Counted from the first letter of the stretch, positions 1-7,585 are shown. The stretch is DNA of 31,233 nucleotides from a virus (IMGVR_UViG_3300046530_000359:1-31233); one strand, 5' to 3'. Numbers and translations are program-made. Notes: a model not told the origin generated them from the sequence alone.

Positions 1-63
1 CAGCACCAGGCACGCCGCCTGCTGTTTGAACTCCGGGGAAAACGTACGTCTCTGCTTGCTCAT
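1..63 (-). CDS. IS3-family transposase OrfA, N-terminal fragment (runs off the window)
   Basis: The 21 visible residues begin MSKQRRTFSPEFKQQAA, the characteristic start of IS3-family OrfA, a small helix-turn-helix protein that binds the IS ends and is joined by frameshifting to the DDE catalytic OrfB. The gene is cut by the window edge, not necessarily broken in the genome. The ATG is preceded by GGAGAGGTGTTTG, a good ribosome binding site. Confidence 0.75.
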   Translation of the reverse strand, partial: MSKQRRTFSPEFKQQAACLVL

Positions 64-127
64 CAAACACCTCTCCATGGCGAGCATTCTCGCCTAAATC
101 AGTGTCCGGGTACATTAAACCACTACA
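1..127 (-). mobile_element. Terminal fragment of an IS3-family insertion sequence
   Basis: The first bases read, on the minus strand, into the start of an IS3-type OrfA. Upstream of that start codon lies a terminus that begins TGTAGTGGTTTAATGTACCC on the minus strand, so the element would end in CA at about 127, as IS3-family ends do. Immediately beyond, the plus strand continues in the reading frame of a recombinase. That places the insertion junction near 127. Only this end of the element is in the window, so the other terminus and the target duplication cannot be seen. Confidence 0.75.
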
Positions 128-598
128 AACAGCTACCGTCGCCGCTTCGGCACACTCGAAAAAGCCTACGAGTACGCGGGCTTAAGACCATCGGAAAGAA
201 TGATGCAGCAGCGGCGCTCATGGCATCGAATCCACGATCTACGGATGTCGTTCTTCGAGAGGGTGAAAAGCTTTGCCCACTCACAGGGGCATATTGCAGA
301 ACAAGGGCCGACGCGAGAAATACTGATAATCGACCGCGACCTCGTTGTCAAAATGGTTCTCGCGCCAAGTTATTACAACTCGCTAAAGGGCGTTCGATGG
401 AAAATTAAATCCGCCAGCCAACCACTGGCAGACTTCATCATTACCGCAGTACTTGATGAGCCAAATCAGCAAATATCAGGCTACTATCTTTTAAACATAG
501 CCCTATTTGATACGCCTGCGATAACACTCAAGGCCGAGAAGCCAAGTTATCTAAGTGAGCACCACCACGAAAACCTTGAATCAATTTTCGGACTGTGA
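128..598 (+). pseudogene. 3' fragment of a site-specific recombinase gene, interrupted by the IS
   Basis: Directly after the IS end the plus strand reads NSYRRRFGTLEKAYEYAGLR in one frame with the open stretch that ends at 598. The YRRRFGtLekAYEyaGl pattern is the helix-turn-helix-like segment found after the catalytic domain of large recombinase-family proteins (serine recombinase type). About 155 codons of the 3' part remain, with no start codon of their own. The catalytic N-terminus is missing and must lie on the other side of the IS or be lost. Its stop overlaps the 3' end of the Q-like gene on the other strand by 18 bases (convergent). An internal ATG at 200 could give a shorter product, but no ribosome binding site supports it. 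The family call rests on the short motif and is moderately sure; the truncation is clear. Confidence 0.6.
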
Positions 599-1213
599 GT
601 GCTGAAGCAAGCGCGAAGCGGCGCGAGCATTGTGGGCATGAAGCAACCCCTCCAACTCACTGACCATATCCAGCACTCGCTCGCGCTCGAAGCCCTGCCC
701 GCCGACTTCGCTCTTGCCGATGCCCTTGCACGGAACGCAAATGCGCCGGTCCGACGTGTTGCCGCTGCCCGAGCAGGCCGGGCACTTTCCGTCCAACCAG
801 TGCGCCAGCGAGCGCTCAGCCACGCGACGGTATAGCGCCTCGGCGGCCTGCCCATCCCAAGCGTTACCGATCTTCACCCACTTCCGATCACGTCCCTTCT
901 CGATGACGCGCGCGGTCCAGATTCGCACCAGCTGCGCCAGGTTGGCGCTACCGGACTCGAAGAGCTTGTGCTGCGTGCCATCGGCGTACTTGACGCGAGA
1001 CAGCAGCGAGCCGATCCCGGCGCCAGCCGAATCCGCCACGGCCGCTGCGCACAGGGCATCGGTGGCGTGGTGGTGCTCGTCATCGCGCAGGTCGGATGAA
1101 TTAACTGCGTGAAGGTATCGGTCGGCAAAGCCCATTGTCATGCTCCAAGGTGTGTGGCTGGACGTTAACACAGTAATTTCCTCCGCGCTAGACTGTCGAG
1201 ATAGCAACGTCAT
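581..1213 (-). CDS. Q-like phage antitermination protein with DnaJ-type zinc motif
   Basis: 210 residues. Residues 144-165 carry two CxxCxGxG-like knuckles (C144, C147, C159, C162), which match the zinc-binding core of lambdoid Q antiterminators. The region before it (WVKIGNAWDGQAAEALYRRV) is helical and basic. In the family, Q lets RNA polymerase read through terminators into late genes. The start was chosen at 1213 because its ATG shares a base with the stop of the upstream gene (TGATG). Later ATGs at residues 25 and 27 are possible. It is the last gene of the leftward operon, where Q sits in lambda, but no late genes follow before the IS and recombinase remnant. A general zinc-finger phage protein is the main alternative. 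Confidence 0.6.
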   Translation of the reverse strand: MTLLSRQSSAEEITVLTSSHTPWSMTMGFADRYLHAVNSSDLRDDEHHHATDALCAAAVADSAGAGIGSLLSRVKYADGTQHKLFESGSANLAQLVRIWTARVIEKGRDRKWVKIGNAWDGQAAEALYRRVAERSLAHWLDGKCPACSGSGNTSDRRICVPCKGIGKSEVGGQGFERERVLDMVSELEGLLHAHNARAASRLLQHSQSEN

Positions 1214-1614
1214 CAGCCGCGCAGCTGCTGCAGCGCTTTCGCATACCCCGCAGCCAGCGCGCCCACTTCGAGCAGTGGCAGCGCACGCACGTAGTAGCTG
1301 ATTGCCAGCCGGATGGAGGCGTATTCGCCGGTCGTCAGGTCCAGCAACTCCGTCGGCCGCTCGCAGGCCTTGAGCAGCACCGTCCACGCCACTACCGCCT
1401 TTTCGTAGAGTGGACGATTACCCTGCTGCGACCAGATCGCCGCGCTGGTCAGCAGATGCTCCGTCAACGTGTTGGCCAGGCTCGCCGGCGCCGCGCCGCG
1501 CTTCGCCGCGTCGAGCGCGATCAGCACCAGCAGCGCGGTCTTGTCGCCCTCCTCCTGGCCGACCAGTTGCTTCGCCTCCAGCAGCACGAGCGGATTGAGG
1601 TACATGCCACCCAT
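1213..1614 (-). CDS. Phage protein of unknown function
   Basis: 133 residues, mostly helical, Leu/Ala-rich, starting MGGMYLNPLVLLEAKQL. No domain recognised. It sits between the small gene that follows the DnaC-like loader and the Q-like gene, joined to the latter by a one-base stop/start overlap, so the two are probably translationally coupled. An AAGGG-like site lies before the ATG at 1614. Location suggests a role in replication or late control, but that is position only. Confidence 0.6.
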   Translation of the reverse strand: MGGMYLNPLVLLEAKQLVGQEEGDKTALLVLIALDAAKRGAAPASLANTLTEHLLTSAAIWSQQGNRPLYEKAVVAWTVLLKACERPTELLDLTTGEYASIRLAISYYVRALPLLEVGALAAGYAKALQQLRG

Positions 1615-1616
1615 GG

Positions 1617-1802
1617 TCAGCCCTTGCAGAGAATTAGCGCTTGGTCTTCGCTGAAGCCCTCCTTCACTAGCGCGACATACTTCGCGCGCATCGTGTGCGC
1701 TAGCAGCTGGTTGAACTCAACGTGCGCTTTGATATTCTCGCGGTACCGCCGCACCATCTGCGCGAACTCGACCTGCTGCTTGTCCTGATCGCTGCCGATC
1801 AT
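1617..1802 (-). CDS. Small phage protein downstream of the helicase loader
   Basis: 61 residues, acidic/basic mixed and predicted helical (MIGSDQDKQQVEFAQMVRRY at the start). Its ATG overlaps the TGA of the loader gene (ATGA). No family recognised. Such short helical proteins are common between replication and Q genes of temperate phages. Confidence 0.6.
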   Translation of the reverse strand: MIGSDQDKQQVEFAQMVRRYRENIKAHVEFNQLLAHTMRAKYVALVKEGFSEDQALILCKG

Positions 1803-2623
1803 GCCAATACCTCCCGTCGTCCGCGATAAGATTCCCAGTCGAACACCACCACCTTGCCGCCGCCTTCGCGCAGGCGGTCGACCGCCCTGGCGCCCAGGTA
1901 CTTCTCCAGCTCGCCGATCGCCAGATTGCTGATGATGATCGTCGGCCGGCGCGACTCGTAGCGCCCGTTGATGATCTCGAACAGGATCAGCTTCTCGGCG
2001 TCGCTGCCGAATTGCACACCCACTTCGTCGAGGATCAGCAGGTCAGGCTCCACCAGGTCGCGCAGCGCTTGCGCCTCGGTCCGCTCGGCACCCTTGCTGT
2101 AGGTTTCCTTCACCGACCGCACGGCGCGAATCACCGACGAGAAGACAGCCTGGCCGCCTTGCTCCAGTACCACGTGCGCAATGCCGGCGGCGAGGTGTGT
2201 CTTGCCGGTACCGACGTCGCCGCAAAAGATCAAGCACACGCCCGACTTACGCACGGCACCGAAGTTGTCGGCGTATCGCTGCGCCACCTGCAGCGCATGC
2301 TGACTCTCGGGGCAAGTTGGTCGGTAGGTGTCGAGCCGGCGGTCTGAGAAGCGCTCAGGGATCGCCGCACGACCGAGACGAGCGTCCCATGCCCGCGCGT
2401 CCAGTTCGCGTCGCCACGCCTCGTTTGATGCATTTGCGGCGACCTTCTCGGCGTCCAGAGAGCACGACACGCAGGTCGACCAGCCGCTGGGCAGTTCCAT
2501 TGATGCATATTCGCCGTGCTGTTCGCAGTCGGTCAGCACTGCGCTGAAGTAGCGCGGGCGCCCCTCAGAACGAGCCATCGGCGCCAACCCCTGCGCGGTA
2601 ATCTTGCGTAGCGAAGCTGTCAT
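1799..2623 (-). CDS. DnaC-like helicase loader ATPase
   Basis: 274 residues. An N-terminal zinc-finger-like region (C33, H36, C51, C54) is followed by an AAA+ ATPase domain with Walker A GDVGTGKT (135-142), Walker B LLILDEVG (195-202), a sensor-1 Asn in ISNLA (231-235) and an arginine-rich ARAVDRLREGG segment (245-255). This is the DnaC/IstB family; in phages it delivers the host DnaB helicase to the origin, the task of lambda P. The ATG has AAGGACAGAAAC before it and lies inside the 3' end of the O-like gene (59-base overlap), so initiator and loader are linked. All ATPase residues look intact. Confidence 0.9.
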   Translation of the reverse strand: MTASLRKITAQGLAPMARSEGRPRYFSAVLTDCEQHGEYASMELPSGWSTCVSCSLDAEKVAANASNEAWRRELDARAWDARLGRAAIPERFSDRRLDTYRPTCPESQHALQVAQRYADNFGAVRKSGVCLIFCGDVGTGKTHLAAGIAHVVLEQGGQAVFSSVIRAVRSVKETYSKGAERTEAQALRDLVEPDLLILDEVGVQFGSDAEKLILFEIINGRYESRRPTIIISNLAIGELEKYLGARAVDRLREGGGKVVVFDWESYRGRREVLA

Positions 2624-3413
2624 GTTTCTGTCCTTTCTGCGGCGTACCGCGTTTCATCGTCAGTTGGTCCCACTTCTCGCGCAGCTTCGCCGGCGAGAGG
2701 ATGTTGGCGCGCCAGAAGTTGTCAGCCTGCGCCCACTGGAACAGCTCGCAAATCTCGGCATGCGTGCGCTTGTCGCGCTCCCGGAGCAAACGCACGTCGT
2801 CGGCCCAGCCATCGAAGTTCGGCGGCTTCGCCGAGTCGTTGTTCGCCAGCACGCGGCCGAACAGCCAGCGCGCGCACTTCTCGTCGTCGGCAGTTCCCCG
2901 GCGCTTTCCACGGCGCTCATCGCGCTCACCAGAGCCATCGTCCTCGCCACCCTCGGCCGGCTTTTTCTCGGACGAGGTTTTATGTTCTTTATCTTCTCTT
3001 CTCTTCTCTTCTCTAGTCCGCTTTTCTTCCGCATCATCTTCGGACAAATTGCGGACAGTTTGCGGACTTTTCCGGCCCTCGCGCTTGCGCTTTTGATCCT
3101 CCGCGCGACGCTTCCCCGACTTGCCGTTATGCTCGTCAAACTCAGGCAGAATCAGGGTTTCAGCCCCATCAACCTCCAGCCAGCCGACCGCAATTACAGC
3201 GTCGGCGAAGCCCGGCCAGCCGATGATGTGGTCGAGTGCTTCAGGCGTGTAGCCATCAAGCCGTCCATCGCTCGAATGCGTGTCGAACACGCTCCAGACA
3301 GCATGCAGTCCACCGATGACCCGAAACTTGTCCGATTTTGTTGCGGACAAAATGCGGACAATTTTCGGATGCGATTGGAGGTCCAGGCGCATCTTGATCC
3401 AATCACCTGCCAT
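2565..3413 (-). CDS. O-like phage replication initiation protein
   Basis: 282 residues starting MAGDWIKMRLDLQSHPKIVR. The N-terminal third resembles the winged-helix DNA-binding region of phage replication proteins. The middle (about residues 95-190) is a very charged Lys/Arg/Glu linker, and the C-terminal part (WLFGRVLANNDSAKPPNFDG onward) probably contacts the helicase loader. The start was chosen at 3413: its ATG overlaps the end of the upstream small HTH gene, and the longer in-frame extension is the shadow of that gene. The role as origin binder is inferred from its place directly upstream of the DnaC-like gene and from two groups of phased repeats inside the gene, as in lambda O. The charged linker is encoded partly by a TCTTC repeat. 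Confidence 0.75.
   Translation of the reverse strand: MAGDWIKMRLDLQSHPKIVRILSATKSDKFRVIGGLHAVWSVFDTHSSDGRLDGYTPEALDHIIGWPGFADAVIAVGWLEVDGAETLILPEFDEHNGKSGKRRAEDQKRKREGRKSPQTVRNLSEDDAEEKRTREEKRREDKEHKTSSEKKPAEGGEDDGSGERDERRGKRRGTADDEKCARWLFGRVLANNDSAKPPNFDGWADDVRLLRERDKRTHAEICELFQWAQADNFWRANILSPAKLREKWDQLTMKRGTPQKGQKHDSFATQDYRAGVGADGSF
2992..3014. repeat. Pentanucleotide tandem repeat (TCTTC x4 plus TCT)
   Basis: Four perfect TCTTC units and a partial fifth lie in the charged linker of the O-like gene, giving a purine-rich strand (GAAGA repeats) on the coding side. It adjoins the first group of iterons. The unit length is not a multiple of three, so a slip would shift the frame of the replication gene. 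Confidence 0.85.
3041..3067. repeat. Candidate origin iterons, group 1
   Basis: Three direct copies of CGGAC begin at 3041, 3052 and 3063, an exact 11-bp period. On the coding strand of the O-like gene they read AGTCCGCAAAC, TGTCCGCAATT and TGTCCGAAGAT. A period of 11 is not a codon multiple, so the protein sequence does not force it. The purine-rich TCTTC repeat and an AT-rich stretch (about 2978-2995) lie next to it, the same arrangement as the iterons and adenine-rich tract of lambda ori inside gene O. Confidence 0.6.
3330..3370. repeat. Candidate origin iterons, group 2
   Basis: CGGAC begins at 3344 and 3355 and CGGAT at 3366, again with 11-bp period, and an inverted copy (GTCCG) lies at 3330-3334. 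On the coding strand the units read CATCCGAAAAT, TGTCCGCATTT and TGTCCGCAACA, sharing the TGTCCGCA core with group 1 about 300 bp away. The group lies in the codons for the N-terminal domain of the O-like protein. Confidence 0.55.
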
Positions 3414-3594
3414 TGCACACCTCCCAAGTCGCCGCCGCGTAAGCGGTACGACCGGTGAGCGCATCGCGGACGGTGGAGACGCCGACTCCGAGGCGGCGCG
3501 CTAACGACTCGTAGCCGGCGCCACGCACACCAGGCTTGTACTGCGCGCGCAGCTCGCGCAACTGCTCGCTGGTTAAAGCATGTCGGCGCGTCAC
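3403..3594 (-). CDS. Small helix-turn-helix protein
   Basis: 63 residues with a Hin/resolvase-like HTH (YESLARRLGVGVSTVRDALT, about residues 28-47). It starts with GTG at 3594, overlapping the stop of the helicase-methyltransferase gene (GTGA), and its 3' end overlaps the O-like start by 11 bases. Probably a small DNA-binding regulator of the replication region; no target can be deduced. Confidence 0.65.
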   Translation of the reverse strand: MTRRHALTSEQLRELRAQYKPGVRGAGYESLARRLGVGVSTVRDALTGRTAYAAATWEVCNGR

Positions 3595-6221
3595 GATGCA
3601 TTCTCCTGGTCCAGTGCCACCAGGTCGAACAGCGTCGGCATGCTGACCTCGCGTTCGGCTTCTTGCAGGTAGTGCACCTGGTCGCGGAAATAGGTAGCGT
3701 TCAATTCTGAACCGGCGCCACGCCGACCCAGCTTCACGGCGCGCACGCCAACCGTGCCGAGGCCGTGAAATGGGTCATAGACCACCTCGCCCGGATTGGT
3801 GTAGCGGTTGATGAGGCGGTCAACGATGTCGATCTGGAACGGGCAGACATGGTTCTCCACTGCGCGCGCCGCCTGGGCGCCGTTCAAGGTCTTCATGCGC
3901 ACAATGTCGTGCCAGACCATCGGATCGCTACTGCCAGGCGCCAGGCTCATGTAGGTGGCCGGCAGCGCCTTGTTGGCCAGCATCTGCTCGCCAGTGTCCA
4001 CGTGGAGCTGATAGTCGTAGACGTTGGCCAGCGACAGCTCGGTGAACATCTTCGCCAACTTGGCCGGTCCGTAGCTGGCCAGCTCGGCGGCGCCCAGCAG
4101 CCGGTTGCCGCTGGAACGCCAGAACGCATGTGCATCGACCTGCCAGCGGGCGACGCTGTACCCGGTGCCGGGAATCGGCGGCAGCGCGCGATCGAAGTCT
4201 ACCGGCCGGCCATGATCGTCCAGGCAGCGTGGCTTGACCTTCGTCACCGGGGTGTCGGCGTAGCCGCGCGCGCGGTCTGTCTGCGGTTTGTGGAACAGCA
4301 GGATGTACTCTGGCGAGCCGACGCCCATCTTCGTGCCGTCCTTACACACTTCAGAATAGCCCAGGCGATAAGTCTGGTTGTTCTCCCGTACCACATCGGT
4401 TACTACCGTGATCATGCCCATGTAGTCGAAGCCATGCTTCAAGCCATGGAAGAGCGCCTCAGCATGGAATGGACTCACGGTCGGCACGCCGGCACCGGTG
4501 ACGTTTCCGAACAGGATCCGGTCCTTGACGTGGCAAGCGTAGATGCGGCCAGGCTGCAGGATGCGCAGCAGCTGCGGGGTGAGAAAATCCATCTGGCGCC
4601 AGAACTGCGCGTTATCCTGCGTGTGGCCGAAATCGTTGTAGCTCGGCGAATATTCATAATGGTTGGCGAACGGGATCGACGTCAAGATCATGCCAACGGA
4701 GTTTTCCGGCCGCTCCAGCGCCTCCAGCACGCAGTCGTTGTGCGCGACACTGAAGTGATCGCCGACGGCAACCTGGCGCTGCACGCCGATGGTCCGCGCC
4801 AGCGAGTCTTGCATCGACAACTGGTCCAGCCCGTAGGTGCGGATGATCTCGCCCATCTTGGCCTGCATCTCCTCGTGCTGCTGCCACTTCACCTGCAGGT
4901 CGGCCAGCACTTTGCGCTCGACTTCGGTGTGCACGATGTCGACGATGACCGGATGCGCCTGCTGGAAGCGCTGGACGCGGTGAATGGCCTGGATGAAGTC
5001 GTTGAACTTAAAGCCAATGCCGGCAAAAATCTCGCGGTGGCAGTGTACCTGGAAGTTGCAGCCCGAACCGGCGATGATCGGCTTCGTCGACAAGACGGGG
5101 AACTTGCCGTCGCTGAAGTCGGCGATGCGCTGCTCGCGCTCCTCCAGGTCCTGCGTGCCCCACACACTCACGGAGGCAGGGATCGCCGCTTGAATGGCGT
5201 GGCGCTCATCCTCTAGATCATGCCAGACCACGAAGTGATCTTCCGGCGCCGCCGCAATGATCTCTGCGACCTTGGCGACCCGCGCCGGCATGCTGTCCCG
5301 TTTCTCGCCGGCGGCGGCCGACAAGCCCATGGCCACGTTCGGGATCAACAGGCCCTGGCCATTCTTCTCGGCGCCGGCCCTATCGTAGTTACTCGGCACC
5401 TCGTGATACCGGACCTCGATCGGCGGCAGATCATAGCCCGCGTCCGAGTGTCCCAGGTCGCTAGGGCGCTGGATGAACACCGCCCAGCTGGCGACCCAGA
5501 GCCAGAATTCATGCTCCTTGTGTGGGTACAGGGTCAGGTTGCCGGCCTTCTCGCTGTCGCGCTGGAAGAAGCGGGTCAGCGCCTGGCCAGTATCCATGAC
5601 GCCCAGGTAGCCAGCGTAATGGATCAACTCCTTGAAGCGGTTGGGGCTCGGCGTGGCGGTGTATACGAACTTGAACTCGACCGACTCGAACATCGGCAGA
5701 AACTCCTGATAGGTCTTGCTGCCGTAGCTGCGCAGAACGCTGGCCTCGTCCAGGCCGGACGCCTGCCACTTCGTCACGTCGACCTTGGCCTCGCGGACCG
5801 ATTCGTAGTTCGTCATGTAGATCGTGGCCGGATCATCAATCTCCGCGTCCGAGCGGATAAAGCGCAGGTCGACCACCTGGTCGCCAGTAAAGCGCTTCGC
5901 CACCTCGCGCGAGAACTCTTGGCGCACGCCCAGCGGCGCCACGATGCCGCGCACGCCGCCCGGCCGGTGGATGCCGATCTGGCGCATCACTTCCAGGTTG
6001 GTGCTGGTCTTATGCAGGCCGAACGACGCGAAGATGGCGCGCTGGCCACCAGCGAGCGCCCAGCGCACAATGTCGCGCGTGTGTGGCTTGAGGCCTGGAT
6101 GGATCTGCTCCAGCGGCACGTCGAAGCCATTCTTCTGGGCCAACTTGATTTTCTCCAGCAGGAACTGGCCGTATTCGGCCTGCACCAGCAGCTTCTGTTC
6201 TTCAGGGTTAAATGCACTCAT
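3591..6221 (-). CDS. Helicase-like / DNA methyltransferase fusion protein
   Basis: 876 residues. Residues about 40-430 resemble an SF2 (SNF2/DEAD-like) helicase: a Walker A position reading ASFGLHKT (65-72), DEAS (158-161), TATPSPN (188-194), and an end motif QAIHRVQRFQQ (411-421). Residues about 485-876 form an amino-methyltransferase with motif IV reading TSIPF (514-518) and motif I DPFHGLGT (816-823) near the C-terminus. This permuted order is typical of N4-cytosine or N6-adenine enzymes with a C-terminal SAM site. Walker A has His where GxGKT has Gly, and motif IV is SIPF instead of (S/D)PP(Y/F), so both activities may be altered. The likely role is methylating phage DNA against host restriction. 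GGAGAAGCA precedes the ATG. Confidence 0.8.
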   Translation of the reverse strand: MSAFNPEEQKLLVQAEYGQFLLEKIKLAQKNGFDVPLEQIHPGLKPHTRDIVRWALAGGQRAIFASFGLHKTSTNLEVMRQIGIHRPGGVRGIVAPLGVRQEFSREVAKRFTGDQVVDLRFIRSDAEIDDPATIYMTNYESVREAKVDVTKWQASGLDEASVLRSYGSKTYQEFLPMFESVEFKFVYTATPSPNRFKELIHYAGYLGVMDTGQALTRFFQRDSEKAGNLTLYPHKEHEFWLWVASWAVFIQRPSDLGHSDAGYDLPPIEVRYHEVPSNYDRAGAEKNGQGLLIPNVAMGLSAAAGEKRDSMPARVAKVAEIIAAAPEDHFVVWHDLEDERHAIQAAIPASVSVWGTQDLEEREQRIADFSDGKFPVLSTKPIIAGSGCNFQVHCHREIFAGIGFKFNDFIQAIHRVQRFQQAHPVIVDIVHTEVERKVLADLQVKWQQHEEMQAKMGEIIRTYGLDQLSMQDSLARTIGVQRQVAVGDHFSVAHNDCVLEALERPENSVGMILTSIPFANHYEYSPSYNDFGHTQDNAQFWRQMDFLTPQLLRILQPGRIYACHVKDRILFGNVTGAGVPTVSPFHAEALFHGLKHGFDYMGMITVVTDVVRENNQTYRLGYSEVCKDGTKMGVGSPEYILLFHKPQTDRARGYADTPVTKVKPRCLDDHGRPVDFDRALPPIPGTGYSVARWQVDAHAFWRSSGNRLLGAAELASYGPAKLAKMFTELSLANVYDYQLHVDTGEQMLANKALPATYMSLAPGSSDPMVWHDIVRMKTLNGAQAARAVENHVCPFQIDIVDRLINRYTNPGEVVYDPFHGLGTVGVRAVKLGRRGAGSELNATYFRDQVHYLQEAEREVSMPTLFDLVALDQENAS

Positions 6222-6253
6222 TGCTTCTCCGTTCAGTAGTTATGGACCGGCCA

Positions 6254-6925
6254 TCAGGCAGCGGCCGCTTTCAGTTCTTTTAGTTTTCTCTTGTAGTGCG
6301 CGGTCAGGGCGATCAACTGGTCGACCGTGTAGTGGCGCGGCTCGCAATCACTTTCCAGCGCCTCGACCCTCGCCAGTCCGATCCTGGCGATCAAGCCGAT
6401 TCGGTAATCGACGGCGCGGCCGGCGCCGTGCCGGTTGCAGACGGTCAGCTGGCGGTGCGCGTTGTCTTCGTGGAAGCGCAGATGCGGTGCGCTGCCAGTG
6501 CTGCGGTAGTGACCGCAATCCCAGTTCGTGCCGGTCAGGTACTGCTTCTCCGACGTGCGGCCGCAGCAGATGCACGGCAGGTGCGCATCACGCGCGCGGA
6601 TATAGGCGTTGAAGGCGACCTGAGCAAGCTTCACGTAGTCGCGTTTCGTGCGCAACCTCGCTAGCCCGTCCTGGCGCTCGCGACGATCCTTGCGGATCTT
6701 TTCCAGCCGGACGAATTCCTGCGCACACTCCGGTCCGCAGGTTTTGTGCGTGATCGAGCGGGGCGCGAAAGGCTTACGGCATGTCGACACAGCGCACTTC
6801 CGCAGCCGCACTTTCTTTTCCTGGATGATGAGCTTAGTCACCTCGCAGGCTTCGATGCGCTCGCCGCGCGCGAAGGCTTGGCGCTTCATCGGCGCAGTGC
6901 GTGGCCCCATGGATGAGCGTCTCAT
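6254..6925 (-). CDS. ninG: NinG/Rap-like recombination nuclease
   Basis: 223 residues. Features of the NinG (Rap) family: an N-terminal zinc ribbon (C44, C49, C63, C67), a charged helical segment (72-100), and an HNH-like centre with CxxC around 118-121, CGHYRS (137-142), the signature SAPHLRFHEDNAHRQ (145-159) and VCNRHG (162-167). Rap of lambda is a structure-specific endonuclease that cuts branched recombination intermediates such as D-loops and Holliday junctions. It fits the place of the nin region between replication and Q functions, although here it lies upstream of O. The ATG at 6925 has GAAGAGGTC ahead of it; ATG at residue 13 is an alternative. Confidence 0.85.
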   Translation of the reverse strand: MRRSSMGPRTAPMKRQAFARGERIEACEVTKLIIQEKKVRLRKCAVSTCRKPFAPRSITHKTCGPECAQEFVRLEKIRKDRRERQDGLARLRTKRDYVKLAQVAFNAYIRARDAHLPCICCGRTSEKQYLTGTNWDCGHYRSTGSAPHLRFHEDNAHRQLTVCNRHGAGRAVDYRIGLIARIGLARVEALESDCEPRHYTVDQLIALTAHYKRKLKELKAAAA

Positions 6926-6963
6926 ATTGACCTCTTCGAGGGGAAAATATTAATCAGCAAGTT

Positions 6964-6969
6964 TGTCAA
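6964..6969 (-). promoter_or_regulatory. Possible -35 element upstream of the ninG-methyltransferase-replication genes
   Basis: The minus strand reads TTGACA here, followed after 14 bases by TATTTT. The spacing is short for a sigma70 promoter, so this is weak. It would give the distal leftward genes their own start downstream of the plus-strand insertions. Confidence 0.25.
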
Positions 6970-7011
6970 CGATTCGGTGCTACTATGAAACCCCGTCCGA
7001 GAAAGAGAGCT

Positions 7012-7278
7012 ATGTGCCATACCGTACAACGGACGTACCTCGGCTGGGACGTTACCATCAGATGCTCCACACGAACACCTACCTCTGACCCATTCAAGAC
7101 AGCGACCTATACCGCAATGGCTGTAGCCGAATTGCGGGACGAAGAGGATCCTTCGAAGTGGGTTGACTCCCGAATGCAAGTAATTAATACCGGCAATCAA
7201 TCGTTCGGCGCGGCTGGGCACTGTGTGGACAAGCTCTTCGATGAAGTAAAGGAGCTCATCGATGCTTTGAAGATTTGA
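7012..7278 (+). CDS. Small protein of unknown function, inverted in the leftward operon
   Basis: 88 residues starting MCHTVQRTYLGWDVTIRC; an upstream ATG at 6985 would add nine basic residues. The composition is protein-like (for example SKWVDSRMQVINTGNQSFGA and a helical C-terminal end KLFDEVKELIDALKI). The start at 7012 was preferred for the AGAGAG tract before it. No domain recognised. It is transcribed against the operon, as a moron would be. A minus-strand frame (6922-7383) that overlaps ninG by ATGA competes with it, but its residues look like antisense noise. Confidence 0.5.
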   Translation: MCHTVQRTYLGWDVTIRCSTRTPTSDPFKTATYTAMAVAELRDEEDPSKWVDSRMQVINTGNQSFGAAGHCVDKLFDEVKELIDALKI

Positions 7279-7417
7279 ATGCTTGATGCCGAGGTAGCTC
7301 TGCATCGACTTGGCAGTCAAGCCGAGTCCATCTGTACCTCGCAACCGGGCCTCGCCAGCGCCGAAAATATCGGATTGATTCATGCTACGATTGCCCCTCT
7401 ATTGTCAGGAGGTGGCC

Positions 7418-7585
7418 ATGTGGACATGCAAACGCTGCACGATCAACCTTAAGTTCGTCGAGTGTGAACCGGCGATCGACCATTTCGGCATGTACTTCCT
7501 TTGCCCAAGATGCGGCTACCGCAACAAGCTGGCAAACGTTGCCAAGCCCGGCGGGCAGATCGAACTGGCGCAGATTGGTGACTGA
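7418..7585 (+). CDS. Small zinc-ribbon protein
   Basis: 55 residues with CKRC near the N-terminus and CPRCGY about 27 residues later, a typical zinc ribbon. The start at 7418 is fixed by a strong AGGAGGTGGCC site directly before the ATG; a longer reading from 7382 lacks one. Small zinc ribbons of this sort in phages include nucleic-acid-binding regulators such as Com of Mu, but similarity beyond the cysteines is not evident. It is inverted relative to the leftward operon. Confidence 0.65.
   Translation: MWTCKRCTINLKFVECEPAIDHFGMYFLCPRCGYRNKLANVAKPGGQIELAQIGD

Noticed and set aside
3765-5216. Long plus-strand frame (483 codons) and the adjoining one at 5220-6239
   Set aside because: Antisense to the helicase-methyltransferase gene; composition is the mirror of its GC-rich codons and no domain or ribosome binding site is present.
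6922-7383. 153-codon minus-strand frame overlapping ninG by ATGA
   Set aside because: The overlap is tempting, but most of its residues look like antisense noise (Ser/Arg/Cys-rich) and the plus-strand frame over the same DNA looks more like a protein. Kept as an alternative only.
7280-7456. 58-codon plus-strand frame between 7278 and the zinc-ribbon gene
   Set aside because: No ribosome binding site; overlaps the well-supported zinc-ribbon start in another frame.
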